A stretch of 64,000 nt of DNA, taken from the NCBI GenBank assembly GCA_033297075.1, contig MU858172.1:49209-113208 (forward strand), read 5' to 3'. The stretch's first letter is position 1. Every line of letters starts with the position of its first letter. This document shows, piece after piece, positions 22,441 to 34,321 of this stretch. The notes beneath the pieces were generated by a model. That model saw only the letters and a list, made by a program, of their open reading frames with translations. It had not been told where the DNA came from and searched no databases. A program made the translations under genes and the position numbers. This DNA is from Rhypophila decipiens. Lineage: Eukaryota; Ascomycota; Sordariomycetes; Sordariales; Naviculisporaceae.

Positions 22441-25400
22441 ATGGTGTTCTTTTCCAAGTTGGTTCTTCTCCCACTCGCGGCGGGCACTCTGGTCAACGGC
22501 CAGAGGAATCGTCCTCCTCCGCCGCCGCCGCCCGGATCTGATCCGCAGAACCCGCCTGGACGCCCCAGGTTCGGGGACACCACTGCCAAACCGATCCCGT
22601 ATCAATATGTCATCAAGGTCCAACCTGTAAGTCTTTCCCTCACTCACCTGTTCTCCTGACAAAATATCAAGTAGCCAACATTTACTAACCAAAGTAAAAA
22701 ACAGGGCCGCACCCAAGCAGTCGCCTCAAAACTCCGCACCGCCGGCCTACAAGTCTTGGAAACTTACCAATGCGCCGACGTATTCGAGGGCCTTACAGTT
22801 GTATCGTCCACGAACCAGACAAAGGAGGAAGTCCAAAAGGTGGCTGCTTCCACTGGTGCTCAGAAGATCTGGAACTCGATCCAGTATATCCCTGCCGCGC
22901 CAGTCTCTCAGCCTGACGACCGTTTTGACGTGTACCCGCCGGTTGAGAAGCTGATGAGGAGGGACCTTGACCCGTCGGGATATTCGTTTCTGCCGTTTGT
23001 GAATGCCGACAAGGTCCATGCTGCTGGGTTTACTGGGAGAGGTGTCAAGGTTGGTGTTGTGGATTCGGGGATTGATTTTGAGCATCCTGCTGTGAGTTTC
23101 GCCTTCTTCTTTCCTGCCTGGCTGGGTGGAAGAATATTCGTTGACTTTACCAACTTGTATCAGTTTGGAGCTCCTGGGAGCTGCTACGGGCAGCCTGGCT
23201 GCAAGGTCCTCGGAGGTTATGATTACGTTGGTGATGGTAAGTCTTCACCCTATCCTTCAATCTCTTTAGAGGAGCTTGACGGTTAACGATCCCTAACAAC
23301 AGCGTACCCTGATGGCCCCGCTGTCGAGGATGACTATCCCAATGACCTGTCAGGCCATGGCACGCATGTCGCGGGTATCATTGCGGGTAATGGTGGAGGG
23401 TATGTTTCTATGAGTCCCAGAATCCGATCATGGGTTCAGTTGTCTAACACAGGCCCAAAACAGATTCAAGGGAATTGCCCCCGATGCCCAACTCTACATC
23501 TACCGCGTCTTCGGTTACGTAAGTACCATTACTCATGACTGCTGCTCAACCAACATTTCTAACAAAACTTCTGCAACAGACTGGCGGCAGTGGCAACGAC
23601 GGCATCCTTCGATCCCTTTGCAGAGCTGCAAACGACGACGTCGACATCGTCAACCTCAGCCTCGGCGCCGGCCACGCATTCACCCCCGAGAACGACGCCT
23701 CCGCCGACGTTGCATCTAGCCTAGTCCAAAAGGGCGTAGTAGTCCACTACGCTGCCATGAACAACGGCGAATACGGTCCCTTCAACATCAACGAAACACC
23801 GATCCACCCAGACATCACCATGGTCGCCTCAACCGACGCGCCAATCCGTGTGTTCAACCTCGGCGGGCCAGGATGGAACCATACCGTGCTTGCCTCTGTT
23901 GACGGCCAAGATCGCAGCTTCGCAGCCAACTTCGTCCGCATGGGCAACGCAACGATCAACAGCCCCTGGTCATCCGACTGGCCTCTTAGACCCGTCTCTC
24001 TCGACCTGAACGACAACAATCAAGGATGCACGCCCTTTGATCCAGCGACCTATCCCAACTTCCCGGCTATTATCCTGATCAAACAATCCTCCAACTGCAG
24101 TTACGAGACGCAGGTCCAGAATGCACAGATAAAGGGCAACTTCATCACCGTCTTCTACCGCAACGACGACAAGCCCGCCGTCAGTCCACCCAACACATTG
24201 GGAATTGTGTACCAGATCAGCAAGGCCGCTGGAGAAGCTATTGTCAAGGTCATCCAGCAAGGCGGGTCTGCCTCGGTGGATTGGGCCTTGCCCGACCCAA
24301 TCTTGCAGCCCGACCCGCACGGTGGCGCGCCCAGCGAATTTACCTCCTGGGGTCCGACTTTTGATCTTGCTGTTACCAAGCCCGACGTCGCGGCTGTGGG
24401 CGGTAACGTCCTCTCTGCCGCACGCGGTGGCGGATGGGTTGAACTGTCTGGAACTTCGATGGCAACGCCCATGTTATCCGGCATCGCGGCATTGTTCATC
24501 TCTGCCCATGGAGGTCGTCAAGTCTGGGGCAACCGCACAGCGTATATGATCAAGAAGCGATTGATTGCGAGTGCACGACCGATGAACTGGCGCACTGTCC
24601 GACCTCTCCCTCTGGACCCGCCTGTTAGAGAAACAGCTCTTGCCCCGGTTCCCCAGCTGGGCGCGGGATTGGTCGATGCCTGGCACGTCATCAACACCAC
24701 CACTCAGCTCTCCTTTGACAATTTTGCCCTGTCCGATCTGGCGCGATTCAAGCGGGACTGGTCCGTCGACATTGAAAACACCGGCAAGACGAGCCTGACG
24801 TACACATTCTCGTTGCAGCCGGCGGGTGGGTTCAACATGCAATCCACCAGCAACAAGGGCTACCTCGCCCCGCTGTCGGAAATCACGCCCAAGAGTTATA
24901 TCCCCGGTGTGACTTTCCCAACGGGGACATTCACCGTCGCGGCTGGGCAGAAAAAGAAGGCAACCTTTAGGTTTACAGCCCCTACTGCGGGGGTAGATCA
25001 GAGCTTGCTGCCGATTTACAGCGGGAATGTGGTCATCAAGGCTAGTAACGGGCAGTCATTTGTCGTGCCTTATACAGGCGCGGCGTTTGATGTGCGGCAG
25101 CAGTTGCGGGGCAAGATGTTTCCTGCTGGGTATCCCAAGCAAGTCAGCGGGCCTCAGCATCAGGATATCGCTGCGTATCATACGTGAGTTCTTTTTCCTT
25201 TCTGGCCGCACGTTGTTTGGATTGCGAGTGCCTGGGTCTGACGATGAACATGAAACAGGTACAACTTTGGCCTTACTCCCTCGGTAGCGAGTTATCCCAA
25301 CGTGACGATGCACCTCAAGTATGGAACTTCCGAGGTGCGGTGGGATGTAAGTTCTCTCTCTCTCCCCTCCTCCTTCCTCGCACTATTCTAATGCTGTTAC

Positions 25401-25863
25401 GTCATGCAAGATCTTCAAATCAGGGTGGAAAGAATCCCAATGGGTGTATCCCCCCGTCCCAGGCCAAAACAACTATGTCGGCTCGGCAACCTTTTACTAT
25501 GACACGACCAAGACCCCCGTCTTTGACCCAGCCACTCTGAACAAAGAAGCCGTCTATGATTTCCCGATTCGTAACCATCCTCGCACGCATCTCCCCAAGG
25601 GGCCGGGTGATGCCCTCGAATCAATTGATGCATCCCAGTACATGTGGTTTGGACGGCTAGCGCGTGATGGTGGGTATATCGCGCCTGGGAAATATGTGTA
25701 AGTTTCTTCCCGACTTTCCCACCTCAAGTTCTTCTGATTGACTGACATTGATTAAAATAGTATGCGCTTCGCTGCCCTTGTTCCGAATGGTGATCCCAAG
25801 AACGCGGCGGACTGGACTGTTTGGAAGACGCCTGAGATTACGATTCAGAATTACAATCCCTAA
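22441..25863 (+). CDS. Secreted subtilisin-like serine protease (S8)
   Basis: Nine exons (22441-22626, 22705-23091, 23164-23236, 23303-23399, 23464-23518, 23580-25183, 25259-25346, 25411-25697, 25761-25863), all with GT-AG borders and matching phases, encode ~959 residues. The protein has a signal peptide (MVFFSKLVLLPLAAGTLVNG), a proline run, a propeptide, and the S8 triad: Asp182 in GVVDSGIDFEHP, His234 in SGHGTHVAGI and Ser559 in SGTSMATPM. The long gap between His and Ser holds a protease-associated-type insert, as in minor extracellular (Vpr-like) subtilases, and the C-terminus has a fibronectin-like domain. It should degrade extracellular protein during nutrition or host colonisation. 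The oxyanion-hole Asn region lies in the long exon. No stop or frameshift was found. The call is firm; the exact substrate is unknown. Confidence 0.92.
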
Positions 25864-27060
25864 GAGAGGTTGAGAGAAAGGGAGAAGGAATGAAGAAACT
25901 GGGTTCATTCATTAGCTTTTATTTCCTTGGATACTTATATTGGTTGTGTTGTAATTACATTCTTGATACTTTTGGCTTTGAATGAGCATTACCTCTTTCT
26001 AGCTTGATTGGCGTGACGATGCGACTTTCACCTTTTTTCCTAGTAACCAATTCTGTTTTACCCACTACTTGCTCTTCTACCATGCATCTCGCTACCTGTA
26101 GTTCCTCCCTTGCCTGATAATAGGGGCGTGGGTTACTCGTGTCGCAGTTGCAAGTGGAGGCCATTGTTAAAGGAGCATAATATTCAGGCAACACTACTCT
26201 CGTATACAGGCACCAGTCTAATTTGACTTTTTCAAGGCATTTATTCCAAGAAGTCAGGATATCTACTTGACAAGAGTAGTGCCTGTGTATGAGAAGACTA
26301 TTCCCTCCATATTCGGCGCCTTCTTAATGAGCAAGTCCTTCGAAGTTTCACATGCATTTAGTAGACTCCAGGCACTGTTCAGAGCTGATGCTTTGAAATT
26401 GGACAGACGGTCAACAAGCGCTTCGTTCTCCATGATATTCGCCCGTAACTTGTCCATGAATCCGGCTACCACTGCGGTATGCTATCGATAATACGGGGTG
26501 CCATCTAGTCCGAAATACCTCTTCGGATTATTGACGATGTTGAGATACACCATAATGATTCCCTCCGGTTCAAGGTTTCGGCGGCGGCCGCCTGGGTTAG
26601 ACTGATCTCGATGTGTGTGAGCAGAAACAAGCGCTCGAGTGACTTGAAACGATGAGAGGGAGCTCGAATAATGTATTCTAAATAATGTTGTGTGGCACAG
26701 CAGATTCCGAGCTGTTGCAGTATGGACTTTGCGGTGCACTTGGGAGATATAATTTTGCCCCTAAAGGCTCCCGGTCTGCTCAGAAGGGTCCAGAACCAGT
26801 AGCGATGAGGGCAAAAAACCGCACTTTCTGAACAACAATGAAGACTCGAATCTGTCGTTATGATCAAGAGGGTGAGAACGTGTTTCTGGACCTGACAGTC
26901 CACTTCATGTTTTGAGGGAAGTTGCTGACTCAGCAAACGGGCTTACGTGTTAATAACGGTCGACGTTTTAAACGGGGTGTTTTTTGCGATTCCGTTTTCT
27001 AACTTCGTTTCCCAAATCTACAGTGGTGTGTTTCTAACCACTGAATGTTGTGTCCTTCAT
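25864..27060. other. Spacer after the subtilase, with an unassigned relic
   Basis: Holds the second copy of the dispersed repeat (26178-26230). A minus-strand region from 26936 to 26263 is open in two overlapping frames (143 and 85 codons) and reads like a decayed gene, but I recognise no family and found no convincing splice sites. Confidence 0.35.
26178..26230. repeat. Dispersed repeat, copy 2
   Basis: Matches 18655-18708 over most of its length in the same orientation and also lies a few hundred bases after the 3' end of a gene. Confidence 0.6.
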
Positions 27061-27220
27061 CCCCTTAGCTGCCAACTCGGCGACACGGTAAGAGGAGTAT
27101 CCAATGAACTAATTAGAGCTGGATAAAAGTGGTTAGCGATGATGACTAAGGAGATGTAGAGGCTTTGATTGGCTCAAGGTGTGCTCTTATTGCCGTGTCG
27201 CCGAGACGGCAGCGAAGGGG
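27061..27220. mobile_element. 160-bp foldback (MITE-like) element
   Basis: A left arm of 31 bases (CCCCTTAGCTGCC..., to 27091) is matched by the complement of 27190-27220 with four mismatches. Both arms share CTCGGCGACACGG. The flanks are AT on each side, compatible with a 2-bp target duplication. No coding capacity. Confidence 0.65.
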
Positions 27221-28001
27221 ATATCACCAACGCGTTGCAAATTGTCTTCCTATCCAATCAAACGCATTTGCGGCCCTGCTCCGGCGGCGTTTGGAAAGCC
27301 CTGCTGCCCTTGGTATGTAGGGTAAAAGGACAATTCTACTCTTTCTAGCCGCTTTTGTATTAACTAGCTCTCCCCCGTTTGTAGGAAAGACCAGAGGTGA
27401 GTTTTTGGTAGATAGGTAATTGGCTGGTTGTGCTCCCACCCACACCCATGAGCACCTGTGGCTGATTTGTGAGTCGATGTAGGCGTTGTCTAACAATGGT
27501 AGCATGTATCTCTGGGCGCAGATATGTTGATGATAATTCTTAGACCCTTCTGGGAGGCCTCAGCTGGAAGAAAATCCATGATTGCCGGGTGCTAGGAAAG
27601 ATATGACCACGGGCATCAGCCACAGCGCCAGATACACCAACCAGCGCACTCGCCATGAGGCATGAATATCAGCCACGGCGATACCTACCGCGTACTGTGA
27701 ATTTTGTCAGCTGGTGAGGGATACTGCATAAATGAGCTTCATCGCATCAATACCGTGACTCCCTGAGAAGTTTTAACAATCAGAAAGCCAAAGCCAACAG
27801 TTAAAGCCATTTGTTCTAGATTTGACAGGATGAGAAGTGTGCAGGGCTTATGATGTTGTAACATTTTTCTCCAACTTGTGTAAGGTACCTAGGTATGTCG
27901 GGTTAGGTACCTAGCCTAGGTAATGTCAGGTCTATCATAAATTCGTGCCCGACCTTTCTTCTCCTACTTCAAACAACCGCTGGCTTGATGAGCTCAGCTA
28001 C
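27221..28001. other. Spacer, no gene seen
   Basis: Contains GGTACCTAGGTA-type palindromic words at 27885-27925. No supported gene. Confidence 0.4.
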
Positions 28002-29129
28002 CTAGACAGGCTGCGGGAGCGGGGGCCACCACCCCATATCACTCGTGAGCCTGTGCCACGAGTCCAACCCCCTCTGGGCCAGGTCCGCGGGCACGTTGGG
28101 ATCCCCACAGCCCATCCTCTTGTTGAACAGCTCCAGGCTGACCCACCCTTCATACCGGACGCCATTGAAGATGGCATCCGCTACCTCCCGGATGGGTAAA
28201 AACGCTCCGCGCGGCTCTTCGCGATAGAACAACCGGTAGTCGCGGGACCACGTCGTGCTCGGCCGCTGCTCGGGATCGCAGTCGGCGCTCGCATACAGCG
28301 GCTCGTCGAGCCGTCTCGCGTCGCCCATCTGAACGAGAAACACCTTGTCCCGGTGGCCCTGATGGTGGTGGTACTTGCCGAGCTTCCGCACTAGACGGTC
28401 CATTGACATTTTCAGCGGCTTCGCGCCGTCGGGCAAGCAGCCTGACGGACTGGACGGGTCGCCAAAGTAGACGGCAGCGAGGTGGAACGTGTCGAGGCAG
28501 AGACCAAAGCCCGGCCGGTCGACGCGCTCGACCAGGTCCCACGCGTACTCCCACCGGTCGATGTAGGTGGCCGAGACGCGGGGCTCGTAGGCGAAGTGCA
28601 TCGGCGGGTCCTCCTGGCTCTGGGGGGCGTCACACGCTCGCTGGAAGTCCTGCGCGAGGCGGTCCAAGTCGCTGGTCACCTCGGCCTTGGGCAGCGAATT
28701 GGCCGGGACCATGATCAGGTCAGTCCCAAGGGCACGAGCGAGGCCGATCCAGACGAGCAGCAGGTCGAAGCGCGATTCTTGCTCCTGTGCGTCGATCAGG
28801 CCTTCGTATTCGGGGAACGGTTGGAGAGAGATGATCTCGAGGTCGCGGTCTTTGCACATGGCCTTGATGGTCGAGGCGGCTGCCCGTAGATCAAAGGGCG
28901 GCAGCTGGAATCGAAGTTCCAATGGTTTGTCGCCCACGTGATGATGATGGAGATGGTGATGACCACCCAGGTGAGGAAGCTGCTTGAGGGCGACGCCCAC
29001 GATGTCTTCGTAGCTCACCTCGACGCCCTGGTAGCCGCAGGATTTGGCAGCGTCCAGCTTGGTATCGAGTGAGTGGCCGGCCCAGCAGTGGCCCAGCGAC
29101 ATGGTCGGAATAGCGAGTTTGCACGGCAT
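28002..29129 (-). CDS. qa-4: 3-dehydroshikimate dehydratase (qa-4 type)
   Basis: Single exon, ATG 29129 to TGA 28002, 375 residues, close to the ~360 of Neurospora QA-4. The enzyme turns 3-dehydroshikimate into protocatechuate in quinate/shikimate catabolism, in the cytosol. It belongs to the xylose-isomerase-like TIM barrel family. Family blocks seen: MSLGHCWAGHSLDTKLD at the N-terminus, GYQGVEV, the metal-ligand strands FAYEP (Glu), LCLDTFH (Asp), VFLVQMGDA (Gln) and WVSLELFN (Glu), and YRLFYREEPRGAFLP. A His-rich loop, GGHHHLHHHHVG, at residues ~55-66 is unusual and could bind metal or be neutral. No other quinate genes (dehydrogenase, dehydroquinase, activator, repressor) are in the window, so it is not in a visible qa cluster. 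Confidence 0.92.
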   Translation of the reverse strand: MPCKLAIPTMSLGHCWAGHSLDTKLDAAKSCGYQGVEVSYEDIVGVALKQLPHLGGHHHLHHHHVGDKPLELRFQLPPFDLRAAASTIKAMCKDRDLEIISLQPFPEYEGLIDAQEQESRFDLLLVWIGLARALGTDLIMVPANSLPKAEVTSDLDRLAQDFQRACDAPQSQEDPPMHFAYEPRVSATYIDRWEYAWDLVERVDRPGFGLCLDTFHLAAVYFGDPSSPSGCLPDGAKPLKMSMDRLVRKLGKYHHHQGHRDKVFLVQMGDARRLDEPLYASADCDPEQRPSTTWSRDYRLFYREEPRGAFLPIREVADAIFNGVRYEGWVSLELFNKRMGCGDPNVPADLAQRGLDSWHRLTSDMGWWPPLPQPV

Positions 29130-30170
29130 TTTCCCCTGTTTTTCCCGCTGTCTTTGGGTTCAAAGAGATTACTATTACGAGCACAACAATACTCAGGACG
29201 GTAGGGTTGACATACAGAAAGGGGTGCCGCCGGGGATGATCAAGAGAATTATTGCTGTCAAGCAGACTCCAAAGCCGCGGCAGTCGCAGGGACAAAGGAG
29301 AGGTTTTGCCCTCCCTTCCATCGCTACTCAATCTTTTTACCTTGTTCTCTCACTCGACGCCATACAACAGGCAGAAATGTGTCTATGTTGTATACCTAGT
29401 ATCGACTCTAAGAACGAGAGCTATGCAGGCTGGGGGTCCTCATGCAACCTAAAGAGAGGATGTATCACCGGTGGTGAGATGATGCACTAGAGATGACGAA
29501 CAATTGGATCAGCCATGACGGAACAAGCCGTGAGATGGATAATTAGGAGACAATTTGATGCCTGACTAGTGACCCGTCAGCTGCAACCAGAAGCACTGCA
29601 ACTCCGGACTGACGAACCCGGGTTCCTCTCCTCCCCTGGTCTCACTACTTGTTAACGTTGGGTAGTAACAATCATACGAGAAGGAGAGCAAAGAGAATCT
29701 AGATTCGGTCCTTTGAGAATAACCTGCTGAACGGGGTCGTTCAGGTTGTTTTTTGTGATGATGTGCGACACACTGACGGGATGTTCAGGTGGGATCGGAG
29801 TAAACAAAGGCACCCACACCTGGATGTCTGAGGACGCCGGTGAAAGAGGGGTTACTGCCCAACGACGAATACATTCTCTCCATCAAAACACGCGCGGAAC
29901 TTTCATTTACCGACGGCTGTGGCGGGAAGCAGGATGACATATGGTTGGTTGAGAACAACAAAGTCGAGTTGTCAGGATCAGGCTGCCTGAGGGGGTTTGG
30001 AGAGATACCTGAGGTAGGCAGGAGTATTTAATGGTGCCAGTTTCCTCAATTACCTAGAGTTTAATATTCATCAAGCCTCCAGTCGACATCCATCGTCCCA
30101 TTACCTTACCTTTGAAGAACCCCCAACTTGAACCCGTGCACTTCTGCAATTCCAAGCCTTGACGTCCAAT
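29130..30170. other. Divergent intergenic region between dehydratase and amino-acid oxidase
   Basis: The two flanking genes are transcribed away from each other, so this 1-kb stretch should hold both promoters. No gene was recognised inside it. Confidence 0.45.
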
Positions 30171-32217
30171 ATGGCTCCGAAAGGTGTCGTTGTCCCCCAG
30201 CCCAAAATTCGGATGCATACCCATCGTGCTGTCGCCTCACCCGCAACTGGACCCCTCCTGGGCTTCCTGATTCACTTTGCCAGGCAAAAGGAAGACTACC
30301 TCGATGTCCTGCACCAGAAGAACCCCAAGAAGCTATGGAAGATCGGCCACAAGTATGGCCAGCAGTATGTCCACAAGGGCACGAATCCTTGCTTCTCTGA
30401 CTCTGGCTCGGACTGGACCTTTGGCTGGCCCTCGAGTTGTGAATCTAGTTCGGGTTCTGAATCCGGTGGCGACGGCAAGTCGACTTCTTCTGGCGGCAGC
30501 AAGGCCGGGTCAGACACCGACACGGATGTTCCTGATGAAAGCGAGCAAGATAAAGCGACCCTCATGGGTGTCGTCAATGGTACCACTTTTCAGCCGCTGT
30601 CCACCACGAACCCACCCACTGTGAGTTTGCGCTCGAAGTCCACTCTACTTTATCTTGGGATGTTGACAAACTCAGGTCACCATCGTTGGTGCCGGTGTTT
30701 CGGGCCTTGTGGCCGGCTACGAACTCAAGAAACTGGGATTCAAGGTCCGCCTTCTCGAGGCATCATCCCGAGTGGGTGGCCGTGTCATCACTTTCCGAGA
30801 CCCCGTCCTCGCCCCAGGTCTGCACGCCGAGGGCGGGGCGATGCGCATTCCGGCCAACCACTATCTCCTGCGCGCCTACATCGCGAACTTTAATATTGAC
30901 ACGTACCTCCCGTTCGAGATGAAGAACAAGTTCATCTACCTCTCAAACTACCGCGGAGGAACCACTCTGACGTACGACGACTTTAACAACAAGCTGACAA
31001 CCCAGGAAGCTGAGCTCCTCAAGCTGTTCCCAGGCCTGAAAGCCAGCGAGAAGGGAAAAACATGCGACCAGCTCTTCTTCGAAGCTGTCGCTCCCGTCGT
31101 TGCGACGTTCAAGGCGGCCTACAAGGCAGCGGGCACCGATCTGAGCACCAAGATCCGCGCCGGATACCAGGCCGTCACCGACGCGTACGACAAGTACACC
31201 CTGCGTTCCTACCTGGAGGAGGTAGCCTCGTGGAGCTTTGACGCCATCCGACTGTTCGACCTCGGCAACGCGCACGTCGTGTTCGAGAACGCCTTCATCG
31301 AGTCCTGGAAGGACGCGTTCCTGTCGAGCAACACCAGCGGCGAGGCGGCCGGGATGGACCAGCTCCAGGGCGGCATGGACCAGGTGCCCAAGGCCTTCAT
31401 CAGCCCCGACCGCGGCACCAACTCGCTCGCCGAGGACATTACCTACGGCGCGCGCGTGACGCACGTCGTCGACGTCCCCGCTGCCGGCGACCAGCCGTCC
31501 CAGATCCAAGTCACGTACGAAAACCCGTGCGGCACCACGCAGAGCGTCAGCTCCAACTACGTCATCTTTGCCGTCCCTTACGGCGCGCAGCGGGCCATCA
31601 CCAAGTCGCGCCCTTTTTCGCAGACCATTGAGCAGGCCATCCGAGACGTGCGCTACATCGAAATCACCAAGGTGCTGCTGCAGTACCGCACGCGCTGGTG
31701 GGAGACGGCCGCGTTTGGCGCCCACAACCAAGGCACCGACGGCGGCCTCATCAGCGACCTGCCCATCCGCTACACCATGTTCCCCACCACCGCTGGCAAC
31801 AGCCAGTGCACTAACACGGCCCGCGGCGCCGTCATGGCCTCGTACACGTTCCAGCAGGACGCCACCATCCTCGGCGCCATGTCGGCCGAGCGCCGGGTGC
31901 GCGTGGCCGCCCAAAACATCGACACCATTTTTCCCTCGGCCGGCTCGCTGCAGCTGCTCGAGGCAGGCACGTCGCAGGTTTTCCCTTCGGACGAGCTCGC
32001 GGGGGGCAGTGCGTTTTGCTATTTTGGACCGGGCCAGAAGAGCACATACCTCGAGACCATGTGCACGCCGGACTGGGCCGACCCGGCCGATACGCACAAG
32101 TACAGGGTGTTCTTTGCCGGGGAGCACGCGAGCTACACGCACGGGTGGATCCACGGGGCGATGGAGGCGGGGTTGCGGTGTGTCGAGCAGGTGTATGCGT
32201 CTGCTACTACTGCCTGA
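30171..32217 (+). CDS. L-amino-acid oxidase-like flavin amine oxidase
   Basis: Two exons, 30171-30620 and 30676-32217 (55-nt intron, GTGAGT donor), give 663 residues. From residue 151 the FAD-binding fold is clear: VTIVGAGVSGLVAGYELKK, then LLEASSRVGGRV, a helical insert, and the C-terminal FAD block VFFAGEHASYTHGWIHGA. This is the layout of fungal and snake-venom L-amino-acid oxidases, which deaminate amino acids to keto acids with release of ammonia and peroxide. The first 150 residues are an extra N-terminal region: HFARQKEDYLDVLHQK, a GHKYGQQYV block and a Ser/Gly/Asp-rich low-complexity linker. It has no signal peptide, so the protein is probably intracellular or unconventionally exported. 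A 403-codon frame on the opposite strand is a GC-driven shadow. Confidence 0.88.
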
Positions 32218-32443
32218 TTTCTATGAATTAGTTAGGTGAATAGTTCTAGTACTTACCAGTGAGTTGAGTGGAATTTGTGCAGGAACAAAAGTTTTGAAGG
32301 AAAAGAAATCATTAGTTTATGAATAATTGAATAAGCCACCATGTAACGTAACCCACGAAGAGTTGTCAAGTCAAGGACATAGCTAACTCAATTACTCAAA
32401 TGAAAGAAATAAACCCCACAAAAAGACACTGGCGCGAATTTCG

Positions 32444-32854
32444 TTATCCACTAACTAGATGGCGTTTTGTTCCCCGATCCCACTTGCTCTCGCTCTTGTC
32501 CCTGTCCTCTTGTTTCTTCACATGTGCAGTCTTGTAGTGCTCTCTAAGCTGCTCCAAGCCAAGGAATTCCGCACGGCATTCACAGCTGAACGAGGTTGTT
32601 GTCTGGTCAGTGTCGTTGTTGGACCTGCCATGACATCTCTGTTGGTAGTGATTCATGAATTGGTACCACCGCCTGACTGTCGTACCGCATCGGCATTTGA
32701 AGGAGGAGGAGTTGGACTTGGCGATGGGACATGACTTTTCTCGGTGGCGCAGGCGACCGTTCTCGTAAGTAAAGGTAGCCATGCAGCCCGGTTCCTGGTG
32801 AGTGTCGCAGGGAAACCGGACAGTGCATGGGGGAGGGCCATTTTTGCGTTTCAA
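32444..32854 (-). CDS. Small C2H2 zinc-finger protein
   Basis: A minus-strand frame ending at 32444 encodes three atypical C2H2-type fingers: FPCDTHQEPGC...RLRHREKSC, FKCRCGTTVRRW...HYQQRC and FSCECRAEFLGLEQLREHYKTAH, followed by a charged tail. Its 5' boundary is uncertain. The frame opens without an ATG before the first finger (first in-frame Met is within finger 1), so either an upstream exon is spliced in, perhaps from the ATG at 32906 in another frame, or the gene is truncated. It lies tail-to-tail with the amino-acid oxidase. The target is unknown. Confidence 0.5.
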   Translation of the reverse strand: MKRKNGPPPCTVRFPCDTHQEPGCMATFTYENGRLRHREKSCPIAKSNSSSFKCRCGTTVRRWYQFMNHYQQRCHGRSNNDTDQTTTSFSCECRAEFLGLEQLREHYKTAHVKKQEDRDKSESKWDRGTKRHLVSG

Positions 32855-34253
32855 ATAGCTTCCACGCGTGCTTCCGATTGCTGTAATTCCATGTGGTCGG
32901 GACCATGTATATAGTTGTAAATACCGGGAGATCTTGGTATTGGAAAATTAACTGGAATAGGACATTCGGCGCACGGCACTTTGTGGAGATAGATGTACGT
33001 CAATTCCAAGTTTTTTTCTCTTTTCAGTATGGTTTCAGATCATGTATATCGGGATGATATAGCGCGCCCGAGCGGGACCCGGTTCACATGTCCTTGGATC
33101 GAGACGGACTGGAACTGTAACCCAACAGTACCTATTTCTGTTGTCTCCCGAGCTAAAAGGGACTGTTTTGACAGCTTCTGACGTACTCGGGAACTTTAAC
33201 ATTGACAAACTTCTATGAGCATGTGGCTATTAACAATATGGACACCATCCATCGATCTCTCTTAGGGATAAGGCTTGATTGGCCCCAAGTAACAAGCACA
33301 ACATTCATCCAAAAGGTGTTTTGCATAGGATGCTGTGCATAAAAAGCACAAGTATGTGTATAATGGGGAGAAGCAAGACAGGCTTGTGGGTTACACCAAA
33401 GTATTTATTGCCCACCCACCTCATCGCTACTACGGAGTACTCCCCACAGGTCGGGTCGGCCCTCCTGCAGCCGTCTCGAAATGGATATCGGTCCCGTCGG
33501 CAATATATCTGATCAACTACTGGCCCCGGGCCTGGGGTATAGGACGGGCAATTAAGAGATGGATGCAACGCCGCAGGCCAACTTCTCAGCCCCATCAACC
33601 ATACTTTTTGGCTGTTTATCAGGTTTCGGAGATTTGATTAGTCCAAGTGGCTTGCTTGAGCGCCGCTGAAACCAAAGCAACTCAAAGTTCATGATATTTA
33701 TCTTTTCGTGGCGTGCGCCAGAGGATGATGTGCATATTATCATCATGATGGTGACCCGATTTGGGGATAGGGAGGGTGGTATGCATGGTTTCCCCGACAG
33801 CCTTCAGCTGCAGGGTTGGGGTTCTTGTTCTTTTTTAGACAGTTTTATTTTCGTTGCTGCGCTGGAGATTCAGTCGGCATTTTCTTCGGGGTCATGAAGT
33901 CCTCGCCGCAGAGCAAAGCGCCAGGCTGAGTCCCTGCTCATAGTAGCGTTTGGTATAAGAAGGGTCGCTGAATCAGCTGGCCGGCCATGGCACTTTGATA
34001 CTACTCTGGGCGGGTTGCTGAGAGCCGCAGGCGCCGAATTACCGAATCCTTATTGCTGGTGGTGGCGGTGGTTCTTGATTTGTTGTCATCGCAACATGTC
34101 ACCGGTCCCTTGAAGTCTGCGCGGAGATGCGCTAACATCGTTCGTATTCTGTTCCTTCGTCTGCAAGGCTCGATCGGTTGACCGGCAGATTGTAGTCCGG
34201 GAGAGGGTTTTCCCTTGGTGTAACTCTCTCGAATGTTTACTCGGGGTGCGAGA
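32855..34253. other. 1.4-kb spacer, no gene seen
   Basis: Frames up to ~100 codons on both strands show no motif. It should contain the laccase promoter at its right end. Confidence 0.4.
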
Positions 34254-34259
34254 TATAAA
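34254..34259 (+). promoter_or_regulatory. TATA box of the laccase gene
   Basis: TATAAA lies 68 bp before the laccase ATG at 34322 (92 bp before the next in-frame ATG at 34346). Confidence 0.4.
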
Positions 34260-34321
34260 ACCAGCGTGTGAATTTGCATGTTGCGTCACTGTTGTGGCCT
34301 GGCTCGCTTCCTAGCAAATTC

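Noticed and set aside
26505..26936. 143-codon minus-strand frame in the spacer after the subtilase
   Set aside because: No recognisable family, no good start or splice pattern; mentioned only as a possible relic.
28150..28889. Several 100-135-codon frames on both strands within the dehydratase gene
   Set aside because: Shadows of a GC-rich gene whose own frame carries all family motifs.
30943..32154. 403-codon open frame antisense to the amino-acid oxidase
   Set aside because: GC-rich shadow of a strongly supported coding frame; no family motif and no start context.
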